Shown piece after piece: positions 1 through 5,852 of a stretch of DNA of 7,585 nucleotides; the first letter of the stretch is position 1, and each line of letters opens with the position of its first letter. The translations under genes and the position numbers were made by a program. Location of the stretch: positions 1-7,585 of the forward strand of contig CAJYKY010000443.1 in assembly GCA_913775005.1 (NCBI GenBank), written 5' to 3'. This DNA is from an uncultured Achromobacter sp. Lineage in GTDB: Bacteria > Pseudomonadota > Gammaproteobacteria > Burkholderiales > Burkholderiaceae_B. The notes below the pieces were generated by a model that worked only from the letters and a program-made list of their open reading frames with translations, did not search any database and was not told where the DNA came from.

Positions 1-1046
1 GGCAGCTTGATCGGCGTGCCATCGGGCAGCGTGCCGTCCAAAATCATGCCGCGCGCCTGGTAGTGCGGGTCGGCGGCGATATCGGCCACGTCATAGATCT
101 TGCCGGCCGGAATCTGCCCTTCGTTCAGGCGCGCCAGCACCACGTCCAGCGGATGCTGCCCTGTCCATTGCGAGATGGCGTCATCCAGCATCACCACGTG
201 CTTCACGCGGCCAGCGTTGTTCGCCAGATCGGGCGATTCCGCCAGGTCAGGCCGGCCGATCACGCCCATCAGGCGCTTGAAGATGCTGTCGCCATTGCCC
301 GCGACCAGCACGTATTTATTGTCCTGGCAGCGGTACGCGTTGCTGGGTGCAATGCCCGGCAGGCTGCTGCCCGCCGGTTGCCGGACCTCGTTGAACACGG
401 CGTATTCCGGCAGCAGGCTTTCCATCATGTTGAAGACGGACTCGTACAGCGCCACGTCGATCATCTGGCCCTGCCCGTTCTGGTCACGCGCGCGCAGCGC
501 CAACAGGATGCCGATGACGCCATGCAGCGCCGACAGCGAATCGCCAATCGAAATGCCCACGCGCACGGGCGTGCGGTCAGGCTCGCCGCTCAGGTGGCGA
601 AGGCCGCCCATGGCCTCGCCAATCGCGCCAAAGCCCGGCAGGTCGCGGTACGGCCCGGTCTGGCCATAGCCCGACACGCGCAGCATCACCAGGCGCGGAT
701 TGATCGCGCGCAGGTCTTCCCAGCCCAGGCCCCAGCTTTCCATCGTGCCAGGCTTGAAGTTTTCCACCACCACGTCGATGTCTTTGACCAGCGCGCGGAT
801 CAGGTCCTGCGCTTCAGGCTGGCGCAAGTCCAGGCTGACCGACTTCTTGTTGCGCGACTGCACCTGCCACCAGACAGACGTGCCCTCGTGGATCAGGCGC
901 CAGTTGCGCAGCGGGTCGCCCTTGCCGGGCGGCTCGATCTTGATGACCTCGGCGCCAAATTCGCCCAGCATCTTGGCGGCGAACGGCCCGGCGATCAGCT
1001 GGCCCAGCTCCAGCACACGGATACCGCTCAAAGGTTTGGATGACAT
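1..1046 (-). CDS. CaiB/BaiF family III CoA-transferase, C-terminus cut by window edge
   Basis: Family III CoA-transferases move CoA from an acyl-CoA donor to a carboxylic acid in the cytoplasm, through an aspartyl-CoA thioester. The reading frame is open from the ATG at 1046 to the window edge: 348 codons, of about 400 usual for the family. The N-terminus has the typical LSGIRVLELGQLIAGPFAA (residues 6-24), then GAEVIKIEPP (31-40), SRNKKSVSLDL (64-74) and NFKPGTMESWGLG (96-108). The sequence GISIGDSLSALHG (164-176) places an aspartate at residue 169, the position of the catalytic Asp in formyl-CoA transferase (recalled from the literature). The start has a GAGG ribosome site five bases upstream. 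It lies 10 bases after livF, so it is probably co-transcribed and translationally coupled. The acid substrate and CoA donor cannot be told; database names such as formyl-CoA transferase, succinyl-CoA transferase or carnitine dehydratase would be over-specific. Confidence 0.93.
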   Translation of the reverse strand, partial: MSSKPLSGIRVLELGQLIAGPFAAKMLGEFGAEVIKIEPPGKGDPLRNWRLIHEGTSVWWQVQSRNKKSVSLDLRQPEAQDLIRALVKDIDVVVENFKPGTMESWGLGWEDLRAINPRLVMLRVSGYGQTGPYRDLPGFGAIGEAMGGLRHLSGEPDRTPVRVGISIGDSLSALHGVIGILLALRARDQNGQGQMIDVALYESVFNMMESLLPEYAVFNEVRQPAGSSLPGIAPSNAYRCQDNKYVLVAGNGDSIFKRLMGVIGRPDLAESPDLANNAGRVKHVVMLDDAISQWTGQHPLDVVLARLNEGQIPAGKIYDVADIAADPHYQARGMILDGTLPDGTPIKL

Positions 1047-1051
1047 GATTG

Positions 1052-1055
1052 CCTC
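1052..1055 (-). promoter_or_regulatory. Ribosome binding site of the CoA-transferase gene
   Basis: GAGG on the minus strand lies five bases before the ATG at 1046 and begins one base after the livF stop codon (1059-1057). A ribosome finishing livF would therefore be on top of this start, which suggests translational coupling. Confidence 0.65.
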
Positions 1056-1056
1056 G

Positions 1057-1779
1057 TCAGCTCTTGTGTTTTCCCAGATAGGCCTCGCGCACGCGCTCGC
1101 TGGCCAGCAATTCCTGGCCGGTGCCTTCCATCACGATGGAACCCACCTCCAGCACATAGGCGCGGTCGGAAATGGCCAGCGCCTGGTTGGCCATCTGTTC
1201 GACCAGCAGGATCGTCATGCCGCTTTCCTTCAGCGCCTTGATGATCTTGAAGATCTCGGCCACGATCAGCGGCGCCAAGCCCAACGACGGTTCGTCCAGC
1301 ATCAGGATGCGCGGCTTGCTCATCAGCGCGCGGCAAATCGCCAGCATCTGCTGTTCGCCGCCCGACAGCGTGCCGGCGTACTGATCCCGCCGCTCTTTCA
1401 AGCGCGGGAACATAGCAAAGCAGCGCTCGATTTCACCAGCCAGCTCGTCCGGCGATTCGCGGCGCAGGAAGGCGCCCAGCATCAGGTTGTCGAACACGGT
1501 CTGGTCGGGGAACACCTGGCGCCCTTCGGGCACATGCGCAATGCCCAGCCCCACGCGCTTATGCGCGCTGACACCGGCCAGGTCCTGCCCGGCAAAGGTG
1601 ATGACGCCAGTGGACTTTTCGATGCCCGACAACGCACGCATCATCGTGCTCTTGCCCGCGCCGTTGCCGCCGATGATGGTCACGATTTCGTTCGTGTCCA
1701 CATGCAGCGACACCTGCTTTAACGCATTGACGGCGCCGTAGTTCACCGCCAAATTCTTGATATCCAGTAGTCGGCTCAT
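1057..1779 (-). CDS. livF: HAAT-family ABC transporter ATPase, LivF type
   Basis: This is one of the two cytoplasmic ATPases that drive a branched-chain/hydrophobic amino acid type importer. It has 240 residues, the usual LivF size (about 235-240). Visible motifs are Walker A GGNGAGKST (37-45), the Q-loop glutamine in PEGRQVF (Q88), ABC signature LSGGEQ (138-143), Walker B ILMLDEP (158-164) with catalytic E163, and D-loop SLGLAP (165-170). The H-loop position reads LLVEQ (Q195), glutamine in place of histidine; this is normal for LivF and separates it from LivG. The protein ends in the family-typical REAYLG. The ATG at 1779 follows the livM-livG stop by 21 bases, with only a weak GAG ribosome site eight bases upstream. 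It presumably pairs with the LivG domain of the fusion to give an asymmetric ATPase dimer. Confidence 0.96.
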   Translation of the reverse strand: MSRLLDIKNLAVNYGAVNALKQVSLHVDTNEIVTIIGGNGAGKSTMMRALSGIEKSTGVITFAGQDLAGVSAHKRVGLGIAHVPEGRQVFPDQTVFDNLMLGAFLRRESPDELAGEIERCFAMFPRLKERRDQYAGTLSGGEQQMLAICRALMSKPRILMLDEPSLGLAPLIVAEIFKIIKALKESGMTILLVEQMANQALAISDRAYVLEVGSIVMEGTGQELLASERVREAYLGKHKS

Positions 1780-1800
1780 GGTCGTGTCTCGTAGTGGCGC

Positions 1801-3567
1801 TCAGGCGGGCGCGCCGAGGTAGGCTTCGATCACTTTCGGATTCTCCTGAATGTGGTTCGGCAGGCCCGACGCAATCTTCACGCCATAGTCCAGCACCACG
1901 ATGTGGTCCGAAATGGCCATCACCAGATCCATGTGATGTTCGATCAACAGAATGGTCAGACCCATGCCCTTCAGTTTGACGATCAGATCGGTCAGCTGAT
2001 CGGTCTCGGCCGGGTTCAGGCCGGCGGCCGGTTCGTCCAGCAGCAGCAGGTCGGGCATGGCCGCCACCGCGCGGGCAATCTCCAGCCGGCGCTGCAAGCC
2101 ATAAGGCAGGCTGTTGGCGGCGTCGTCCGCATAGCGGTCCAATTCAAAGAACTTCAGGATGGCAAAGGCCTCGCGGCGCATGCGGCGTTCTTCGGCAAGG
2201 CTGGCCGGCAGGCCCAGCAGGTTCGAAAAGAACCCCGACTTCTGCACGCGGTAGAAACCCACCATCACGTTTTCCAGCGCCGTCAGCCCGTCAAACAGCT
2301 TCAGGTTCTGGAACGTACGGCCAATGCCCGACGCCGCGATCTCGTTGGGCGACAGCCCCACCATCTGGCGGTTCTTGAAGCGGATGCTGCCGGCATCCGG
2401 CACCACCAGGCCCGACAACAGATTCAGCGTCGTGGTCTTGCCGGCGCCGTTGGGGCCGATCAACGACACCACCGAGCCCTGCTCCAAAGAGAACGACACC
2501 TTGTTGGTCGGCACGACACCGCCAAAGGCCTTGTACAGATCCTTCACTTCCAGGAAGCCGGCGGTGCCGCTGGCCTTCGGCGTGGCCGTGGCGCGCTCGG
2601 GCGACCACTCAGCGGCCGACGCGGTGCGCGCCAGCGCCTCGCGCTGGCCGCGCTGCGGCAACACCCGGCGCAGCAGGCCGGCCAGCCCTTCGGGCATGGC
2701 ATACAAGGCGAACAGCAAAATCAGGCCATACGCAAAATGCTGCACCTCGGGCCAGCGCGCCAGCATGGCGTCCAGCACCGTCAACACCACCGCGCCCAGG
2801 AACGAACCCACCGGCGTGCGGCCGCCAAACAGCACCAGCACCAGGAAGAACACCGACAGGTTGAAGTTGACGAAGTCAGAGTTGATGTACTGGTTCTGCT
2901 GCGCCACCAGACCGCCCGCGATGCCGCAGGTAATGGCGCTGATGACGAATGCCAGGATCTTAAAGCGATACACGCTGATGCCCACGCTTTCCGCCGCAAT
3001 CTCGGACGTGCGCACCGCGGCAAAGCCGCGGCCGAAGCGGCCGTTCAGCAGCAGCGACGTCATCGCATGCAGCGCCAGGCCCAGCACCACCACCACGACC
3101 ACCCACTGGCGGCTGTCCAGCGTCGCGCCGTTGAAGGTCAAGCCGGTGATGCCATAGAAACCTTCCTGCCCCTTGAACACGTCGGTCCATTCGGACACGA
3201 TCTTTTCAATCAGCAAGCCGAACGCGATGGTGACCATGGCCAGGCTCGGCCCCTTGACCTTCAACGCCGGGATGGCAATGGCCACGCCGAACACAGCGGA
3301 CACGCCCGCCGCGCACAGCAGCGCCAGCCACGGGTTGACCTGGTAATTCACCGTCAAGAGCGCGACGGTGTAGGCGCCGACGCCGAACAAGCCGGCATGG
3401 CCCAGCGACTTCTGCCCGGTCTGTCCGACCACAATATTGAAGCCCGTGGCGGCGATGTAATAAACGCCGATGTTGAACAGGATCAGCAGGTAAAAATCAT
3501 TCAGCCCCGAATAGGCGAAGCCCACGGTCAGGGCGGCGATGACAATCGGAAGAAGTAGTTTCGACAT
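1801..3567 (-). CDS. livMG: Fused ABC permease-ATPase, LivM-LivG type
   Basis: One 588-residue chain joins a LivM permease to a LivG ATPase. Residues 1-300 are a hydrophobic membrane domain with about eight or nine segments (roughly 3-19, 26-48, 57-74, 80-101, 108-124, 155-173, 204-225, 236-266, 276-297). They include the LivM cytoplasmic loop AAVRTSEIAAESVGI (183-197) and end in MPEGLAGLLRR. Residues 302-336 are a polar, Ala/Arg/Thr-rich linker. Residues 338-588 are the ATPase: Walker A GPNGAGKT (371-378), Q-loop Q420 in GRTFQNLKLF, LivG-style signature LPYGLQRRLEIARA (487-500), Walker B LLLLDEP (507-513) with E512, H-loop H544 and terminal EAYLG. The frame stays open for 36 more codons upstream to an ATG at 3675. 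The start at 3567 is chosen because LivM homology begins there, a strong ribosome site precedes it, and the longer form would overlap livH. It begins two bases after the livH stop. Confidence 0.95.
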   Translation of the reverse strand: MSKLLLPIVIAALTVGFAYSGLNDFYLLILFNIGVYYIAATGFNIVVGQTGQKSLGHAGLFGVGAYTVALLTVNYQVNPWLALLCAAGVSAVFGVAIAIPALKVKGPSLAMVTIAFGLLIEKIVSEWTDVFKGQEGFYGITGLTFNGATLDSRQWVVVVVVLGLALHAMTSLLLNGRFGRGFAAVRTSEIAAESVGISVYRFKILAFVISAITCGIAGGLVAQQNQYINSDFVNFNLSVFFLVLVLFGGRTPVGSFLGAVVLTVLDAMLARWPEVQHFAYGLILLFALYAMPEGLAGLLRRVLPQRGQREALARTASAAEWSPERATATPKASGTAGFLEVKDLYKAFGGVVPTNKVSFSLEQGSVVSLIGPNGAGKTTTLNLLSGLVVPDAGSIRFKNRQMVGLSPNEIAASGIGRTFQNLKLFDGLTALENVMVGFYRVQKSGFFSNLLGLPASLAEERRMRREAFAILKFFELDRYADDAANSLPYGLQRRLEIARAVAAMPDLLLLDEPAAGLNPAETDQLTDLIVKLKGMGLTILLIEHHMDLVMAISDHIVVLDYGVKIASGLPNHIQENPKVIEAYLGAPA

Positions 3568-3569
3568 GT

Positions 3570-4484
3570 TCACACCTTCTCCGCGTGCACACGGCCAAGA
3601 ATGCCCGCCGGGCGGAAATACAGCACGACGATGATCAGCGCAAACACCGCGATCTCGCGCAGGTTCGAATACCAAAGGCCGATCAGGGATTCCAGCAGCC
3701 CGATCAGAAAGCCGCCAAAGATGCAGCCGCGCGGGTTTTCCAGGCCGCCCAGGATGGCGGCGGAAAACGCTTTCAACGACAGCAGCGTGCCCACGAAGAC
3801 CGACGCCGTGGCGATCGGCGCGACCATCACGCCCGCAATCGCGGCCAGCGCCGAGCTGATCACAAACACCGCCACCGCGACCGCGTTGGCATTGATGCCC
3901 ATCAGGCTGGCGGTGGACTTGCTGAACGCCACCGCGCGCACGGCCTTGCCCATCTTGGTTTTATGCAATGCCCAGTCGAAAACAATCATCAAGACAAGCG
4001 TCGTGCCGAACACCAGGATTTCCTGCGGACGCACGCCGGTGCCGAAGATGGTGATGATGCCTTCGCCCAGCGGCGATGCCACCGCAATCGGCGCGGGACC
4101 CCAGATCAACAGCGCCAGGTTCTGGATGATGATGCCAAAGCCGATCGTGCTCATCACCCACGACAAGCCCGCCTCACCCACGAAATGCTTGATGGCCGTG
4201 ATGTACAGCACAAAGCCCAGCAGGCCCAGCACCAGCATGGCCGCCAGCAGCGCGAACAGGAACGATCCCCACGTCACGTCTTCCGGGCTGGGAAAGCCGA
4301 TCAGCTTGCCCTGCGTCACGAGCAGGATGGCGCTGATACCGATCAGACTGGCCAGCGCCAGAAACGCGCCCTGGCCGAAGTTGAACGTCTTGGTGGTGGT
4401 GTAGGTGATGCTGAACCCGAACGCGACCAGGGCATAGACGCTGCCCATGGCCAATCCACTCAATATGGCTTGTAGTATTTGCAT
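3570..4484 (-). CDS. livH: HAAT-family ABC transporter permease, LivH type
   Basis: This inner-membrane permease has 304 residues, the usual LivH size, and should pair with the LivM half of the fusion to form the channel. Hydrophobic segments fall near 4-28, 39-57, 73-97, 108-128, 154-171, 202-232, 241-270 and 276-291. Family motifs are the N-terminal GLAMGSVYALVAFGFSITY (10-28), FNFGQGAFLAL (34-44; compare NFAQGE in many homologues), the ATPase-contact loop KMGKAVRAVAFSKSTASLMG (177-196), FSAAILGGLENPRG (240-253) and the C-terminal FRPAGILGR (290-298). The ATG at 4484 has AGGGGG about eight bases upstream. It follows the binding-protein gene by 97 bases, a gap containing a strong hairpin, and is almost directly joined to livM-livG. 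Assignment to LivH rather than LivM rests on these motifs and on the LivM identity of the next gene. Confidence 0.95.
   Translation of the reverse strand: MQILQAILSGLAMGSVYALVAFGFSITYTTTKTFNFGQGAFLALASLIGISAILLVTQGKLIGFPSPEDVTWGSFLFALLAAMLVLGLLGFVLYITAIKHFVGEAGLSWVMSTIGFGIIIQNLALLIWGPAPIAVASPLGEGIITIFGTGVRPQEILVFGTTLVLMIVFDWALHKTKMGKAVRAVAFSKSTASLMGINANAVAVAVFVISSALAAIAGVMVAPIATASVFVGTLLSLKAFSAAILGGLENPRGCIFGGFLIGLLESLIGLWYSNLREIAVFALIIVVLYFRPAGILGRVHAEKV
3575..3582 (-). promoter_or_regulatory. Ribosome binding site deciding the livM-livG start
   Basis: GGAGAAGG on the minus strand sits seven bases before the ATG at 3567, inside the last codons of livH. No comparable site was noticed for the longer reading from 3675, so this site supports the shorter protein. 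The livH TGA (3572-3570) lies between the site and the start, an arrangement expected for translational coupling. Confidence 0.75.
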
Positions 4485-4506
4485 GCTGATGGCCCCCTTT
4501 TGACCA

Positions 4507-4538
4507 CTCCCGCGCGGGCGGTGAACGCCGCGCGGGAG
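4507..4538 (-). promoter_or_regulatory. Strong intercistronic hairpin between the binding-protein gene and livH
   Basis: A perfect 11-bp inverted repeat (CTCCCGCGCGG at 4507-4517, CCGCGCGGGAG at 4528-4538) encloses a 10-base loop. Two further pairs in the loop (4519-4527, 4520-4526) are possible past a one-base bulge. It starts 43 bases after the binding-protein stop and lies 22 bases before the livH ATG. The minus-strand RNA continues UGGUCAAAAGGGGG, and the other strand also lacks a T-run, so it is not a standard intrinsic terminator. Such hairpins behind binding-protein genes are known (malE-malF is the classic case) to shield the upstream mRNA from 3' exonucleases, raising binding protein over permease. 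That role is inferred here. Partial attenuation is the alternative. Confidence 0.7.
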
Positions 4539-4581
4539 AAATCCTTGATGTCCTGCTGAATCCGTTCCCGACGACCTGCGT

Positions 4582-5784
4582 TTACAGCTTCAGATCTTCC
4601 GGTTTGATGGCGCGCGTGAACTCGTCGTCCACCGTGACCACCTTGCCGTCGATCCAGCGCACCAGGCGGAAGTCCTTCACCGACAGCGCTTCATGGTTGT
4701 CGGCCGTGAACGGCTGCTGGTAGGTCTTGATCACGCCCTTGGCGCTGCCCAGCTGTTGCAACGCGGCCTGCACGGCGGCGCCGTCGGTGGACTTGGCCTG
4801 TTCCATGGCGGCGGCAATCAGCTTGACCGAGTCATACGCCTGCGCGGCCATCACATAGGTCGGCACGCGGCCGTTGCCCTTCATCAGCGTGTCGTACAGC
4901 GCCTTGGACTCCGGCGACGAGTCTTCGGTGATGGACGCCGTGAAGATCATCTTGGCGGCCAGCTCGGGGCCGGCAATGCGCAGGAACGGCGAGCTCAGGT
5001 TCGCCCAGGACGCGAGCGTGGTCGGGAAGTAGCTGATCTTTTCCAGGCTGCGCATCACGTGCGCGTTGGAATCGGCCAACGCGTAGACAATCAGCGTGTC
5101 AGCGCCCGATGCCTTGATCTTGTTCAGCTGCGAGCTCATGTCGGTGTCTTTCGGACCGAACTTCTCGTTCGCGACCGGCGTGATCTTGTGCAGCGCCAGG
5201 ATTTCCAACGCGTCCTTGGCACCTTGCTGGCCGTAGCCCGTGGTGTCGGCAATGATGGCGACCTTGCCGTTCTTGCTGGCGCGCGCGGCGTAGGCGGCAA
5301 GCAGCGCGATCTGGTCGCGGTCACGCATCGACACGCGGAACACGTAGTTGGGCGGCGTCTTGGCGTAGCGGCCGGTGATGTCGGTGGCGGTGGCCACGGG
5401 CGAGATCGTCGGAATCTTCTTTTGCTGCACGATGTGCAGCCAGGCCAGCATGTTGCCCGAGTTCACGCCGCCCAGCATGGCGTTGACCTTGACGTTATCG
5501 ACCAGCTCGTTGGTGTTCTGGATGGCCTTGGGCGGCGCGCCCACGTCATCGCATTCCACGATGACGACCTTCTTGCCCAGCACGCCGCCGGCGGCGTTCA
5601 GTTCTTCGGCGGCCTGACGCGCGCCCGCCAATGCCGAGATGCCGAAGTCCGCCGAACCGGTGGCCGACATGTCGCTGTTAAAGCCGATCTTGATGTCGTC
5701 GGCCATGGCTGCGGCGCTGGCGCCCAACAGCGCAGCCGACAGCAGCAGGGTCTTCAGGGTATGGGGGAAATGCTTGGTGTACAC
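4582..5784 (-). CDS. Periplasmic substrate-binding protein of the HAAT/Liv ABC transporter
   Basis: This soluble receptor captures the ligand in the periplasm and delivers it to LivH/LivM. From the GTG at 5784 the protein has 400 residues. Residues 1-28 are a signal peptide: basic start, hydrophobic TLLLSAALLGASAAA, and cleavage expected after AMA28, giving mature DDIKIGFNSD. There is no lipobox cysteine. Motifs of the leucine/ligand-binding receptor fold (Peripla_BP_6) are ELNAAGGVLGKKV (61-73), TISPVATATDITGRY (126-140), DTTGYGQQGAKDAL (180-193), MSSQLNKIKASGADTLIV (216-233) and AYDSVKLIAAAME (316-328). The frame runs open to an ATG at 6105, but that extension is polar, overlaps the dehydrogenase gene and would bury the signal peptide. 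The only cysteine is C78, so the disulfide of E. coli LivJ is absent. The ligand is unknown; 'branched-chain amino acid' is only the family label. Confidence 0.95.
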   Translation of the reverse strand: MYTKHFPHTLKTLLLSAALLGASAAAMADDIKIGFNSDMSATGSADFGISALAGARQAAEELNAAGGVLGKKVVIVECDDVGAPPKAIQNTNELVDNVKVNAMLGGVNSGNMLAWLHIVQQKKIPTISPVATATDITGRYAKTPPNYVFRVSMRDRDQIALLAAYAARASKNGKVAIIADTTGYGQQGAKDALEILALHKITPVANEKFGPKDTDMSSQLNKIKASGADTLIVYALADSNAHVMRSLEKISYFPTTLASWANLSSPFLRIAGPELAAKMIFTASITEDSSPESKALYDTLMKGNGRVPTYVMAAQAYDSVKLIAAAMEQAKSTDGAAVQAALQQLGSAKGVIKTYQQPFTADNHEALSVKDFRLVRWIDGKVVTVDDEFTRAIKPEDLKL

Positions 5785-5789
5785 GTTGT

Positions 5790-5794
5790 CTCCT
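5790..5794 (-). promoter_or_regulatory. Ribosome binding site fixing the GTG start of the binding protein
   Basis: AGGAG on the minus strand lies five bases before GTG 5784-5782. It decides the start: the only upstream in-frame ATG is at 6105, inside the dehydrogenase gene, and the next downstream methionine (residue 27) lies at the end of the signal peptide. Confidence 0.8.
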
Positions 5795-5796
5795 AG

Positions 5797-5812
5797 GATC
5801 ACTCGGGTGATC
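5797..5812 (-). promoter_or_regulatory. Small inverted repeat just upstream of the binding-protein ribosome site
   Basis: GATCAC and GTGATC form a perfect 6-bp inverted repeat around a 4-base loop (CCGA on the transcribed strand), ending two bases before the AGGAG. It could be a small RNA hairpin affecting ribosome access or a DNA operator half-site pair. A six-base stem can arise by chance, so the role is speculative. Confidence 0.35.
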
Positions 5813-5822
5813 ACGATGGCTT

Positions 5823-5850
5823 TATCTAGAACGAAAATTCGGGAACGCAA
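5823..5850 (-). promoter_or_regulatory. Weak candidate sigma-70 promoter before the binding-protein gene
   Basis: The 68-base gap between the dehydrogenase and binding-protein genes is the most AT-rich short stretch in the window. On the minus strand it has TTGCGT (5850-5845) and TAGATA (5828-5823) separated by 16 bases, each matching its consensus at only three of six positions. A transcript from here would start near 5817 and carry the small inverted repeat. The transporter genes may simply be read through from upstream instead. Confidence 0.22.
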
Positions 5851-5852
5851 AT

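Noticed and set aside
63..1043. Open plus-strand frame of 326 codons opposite the CoA-transferase gene
   Set aside because: It is a shadow frame; the minus strand encodes a clear CaiB/BaiF protein over the same bases.
1141..1210. Missing H-loop histidine in LivF suggesting a dead ATPase
   Set aside because: Glutamine at this position (LLVEQ) is usual in LivF proteins, including E. coli LivF as I recall it. All other ATPase motifs are intact.
3083..3107. CAC/GTG-rich triplet tract giving six consecutive valines (156-161) in LivM
   Set aside because: It is interrupted at the DNA level and fits a membrane segment in a high-GC gene; no sign of a functional repeat.
1852..3558. Open plus-strand frame of 568 codons opposite livM-livG
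   Set aside because: The composition is extremely Gln/His/Arg-rich with no motif. It is an antisense shadow of a gene whose motifs are all intact.
3568..3675. 36-codon N-terminal extension of the livM-livG frame from an ATG at 3675
   Set aside because: The extension is polar, has no LivM homology, overlaps livH and lacks the ribosome site that precedes 3567.
4507..4538. Hairpin read as a rho-independent terminator
   Set aside because: No T-run follows the stem on either strand, and livH has no other obvious promoter in the short gap.
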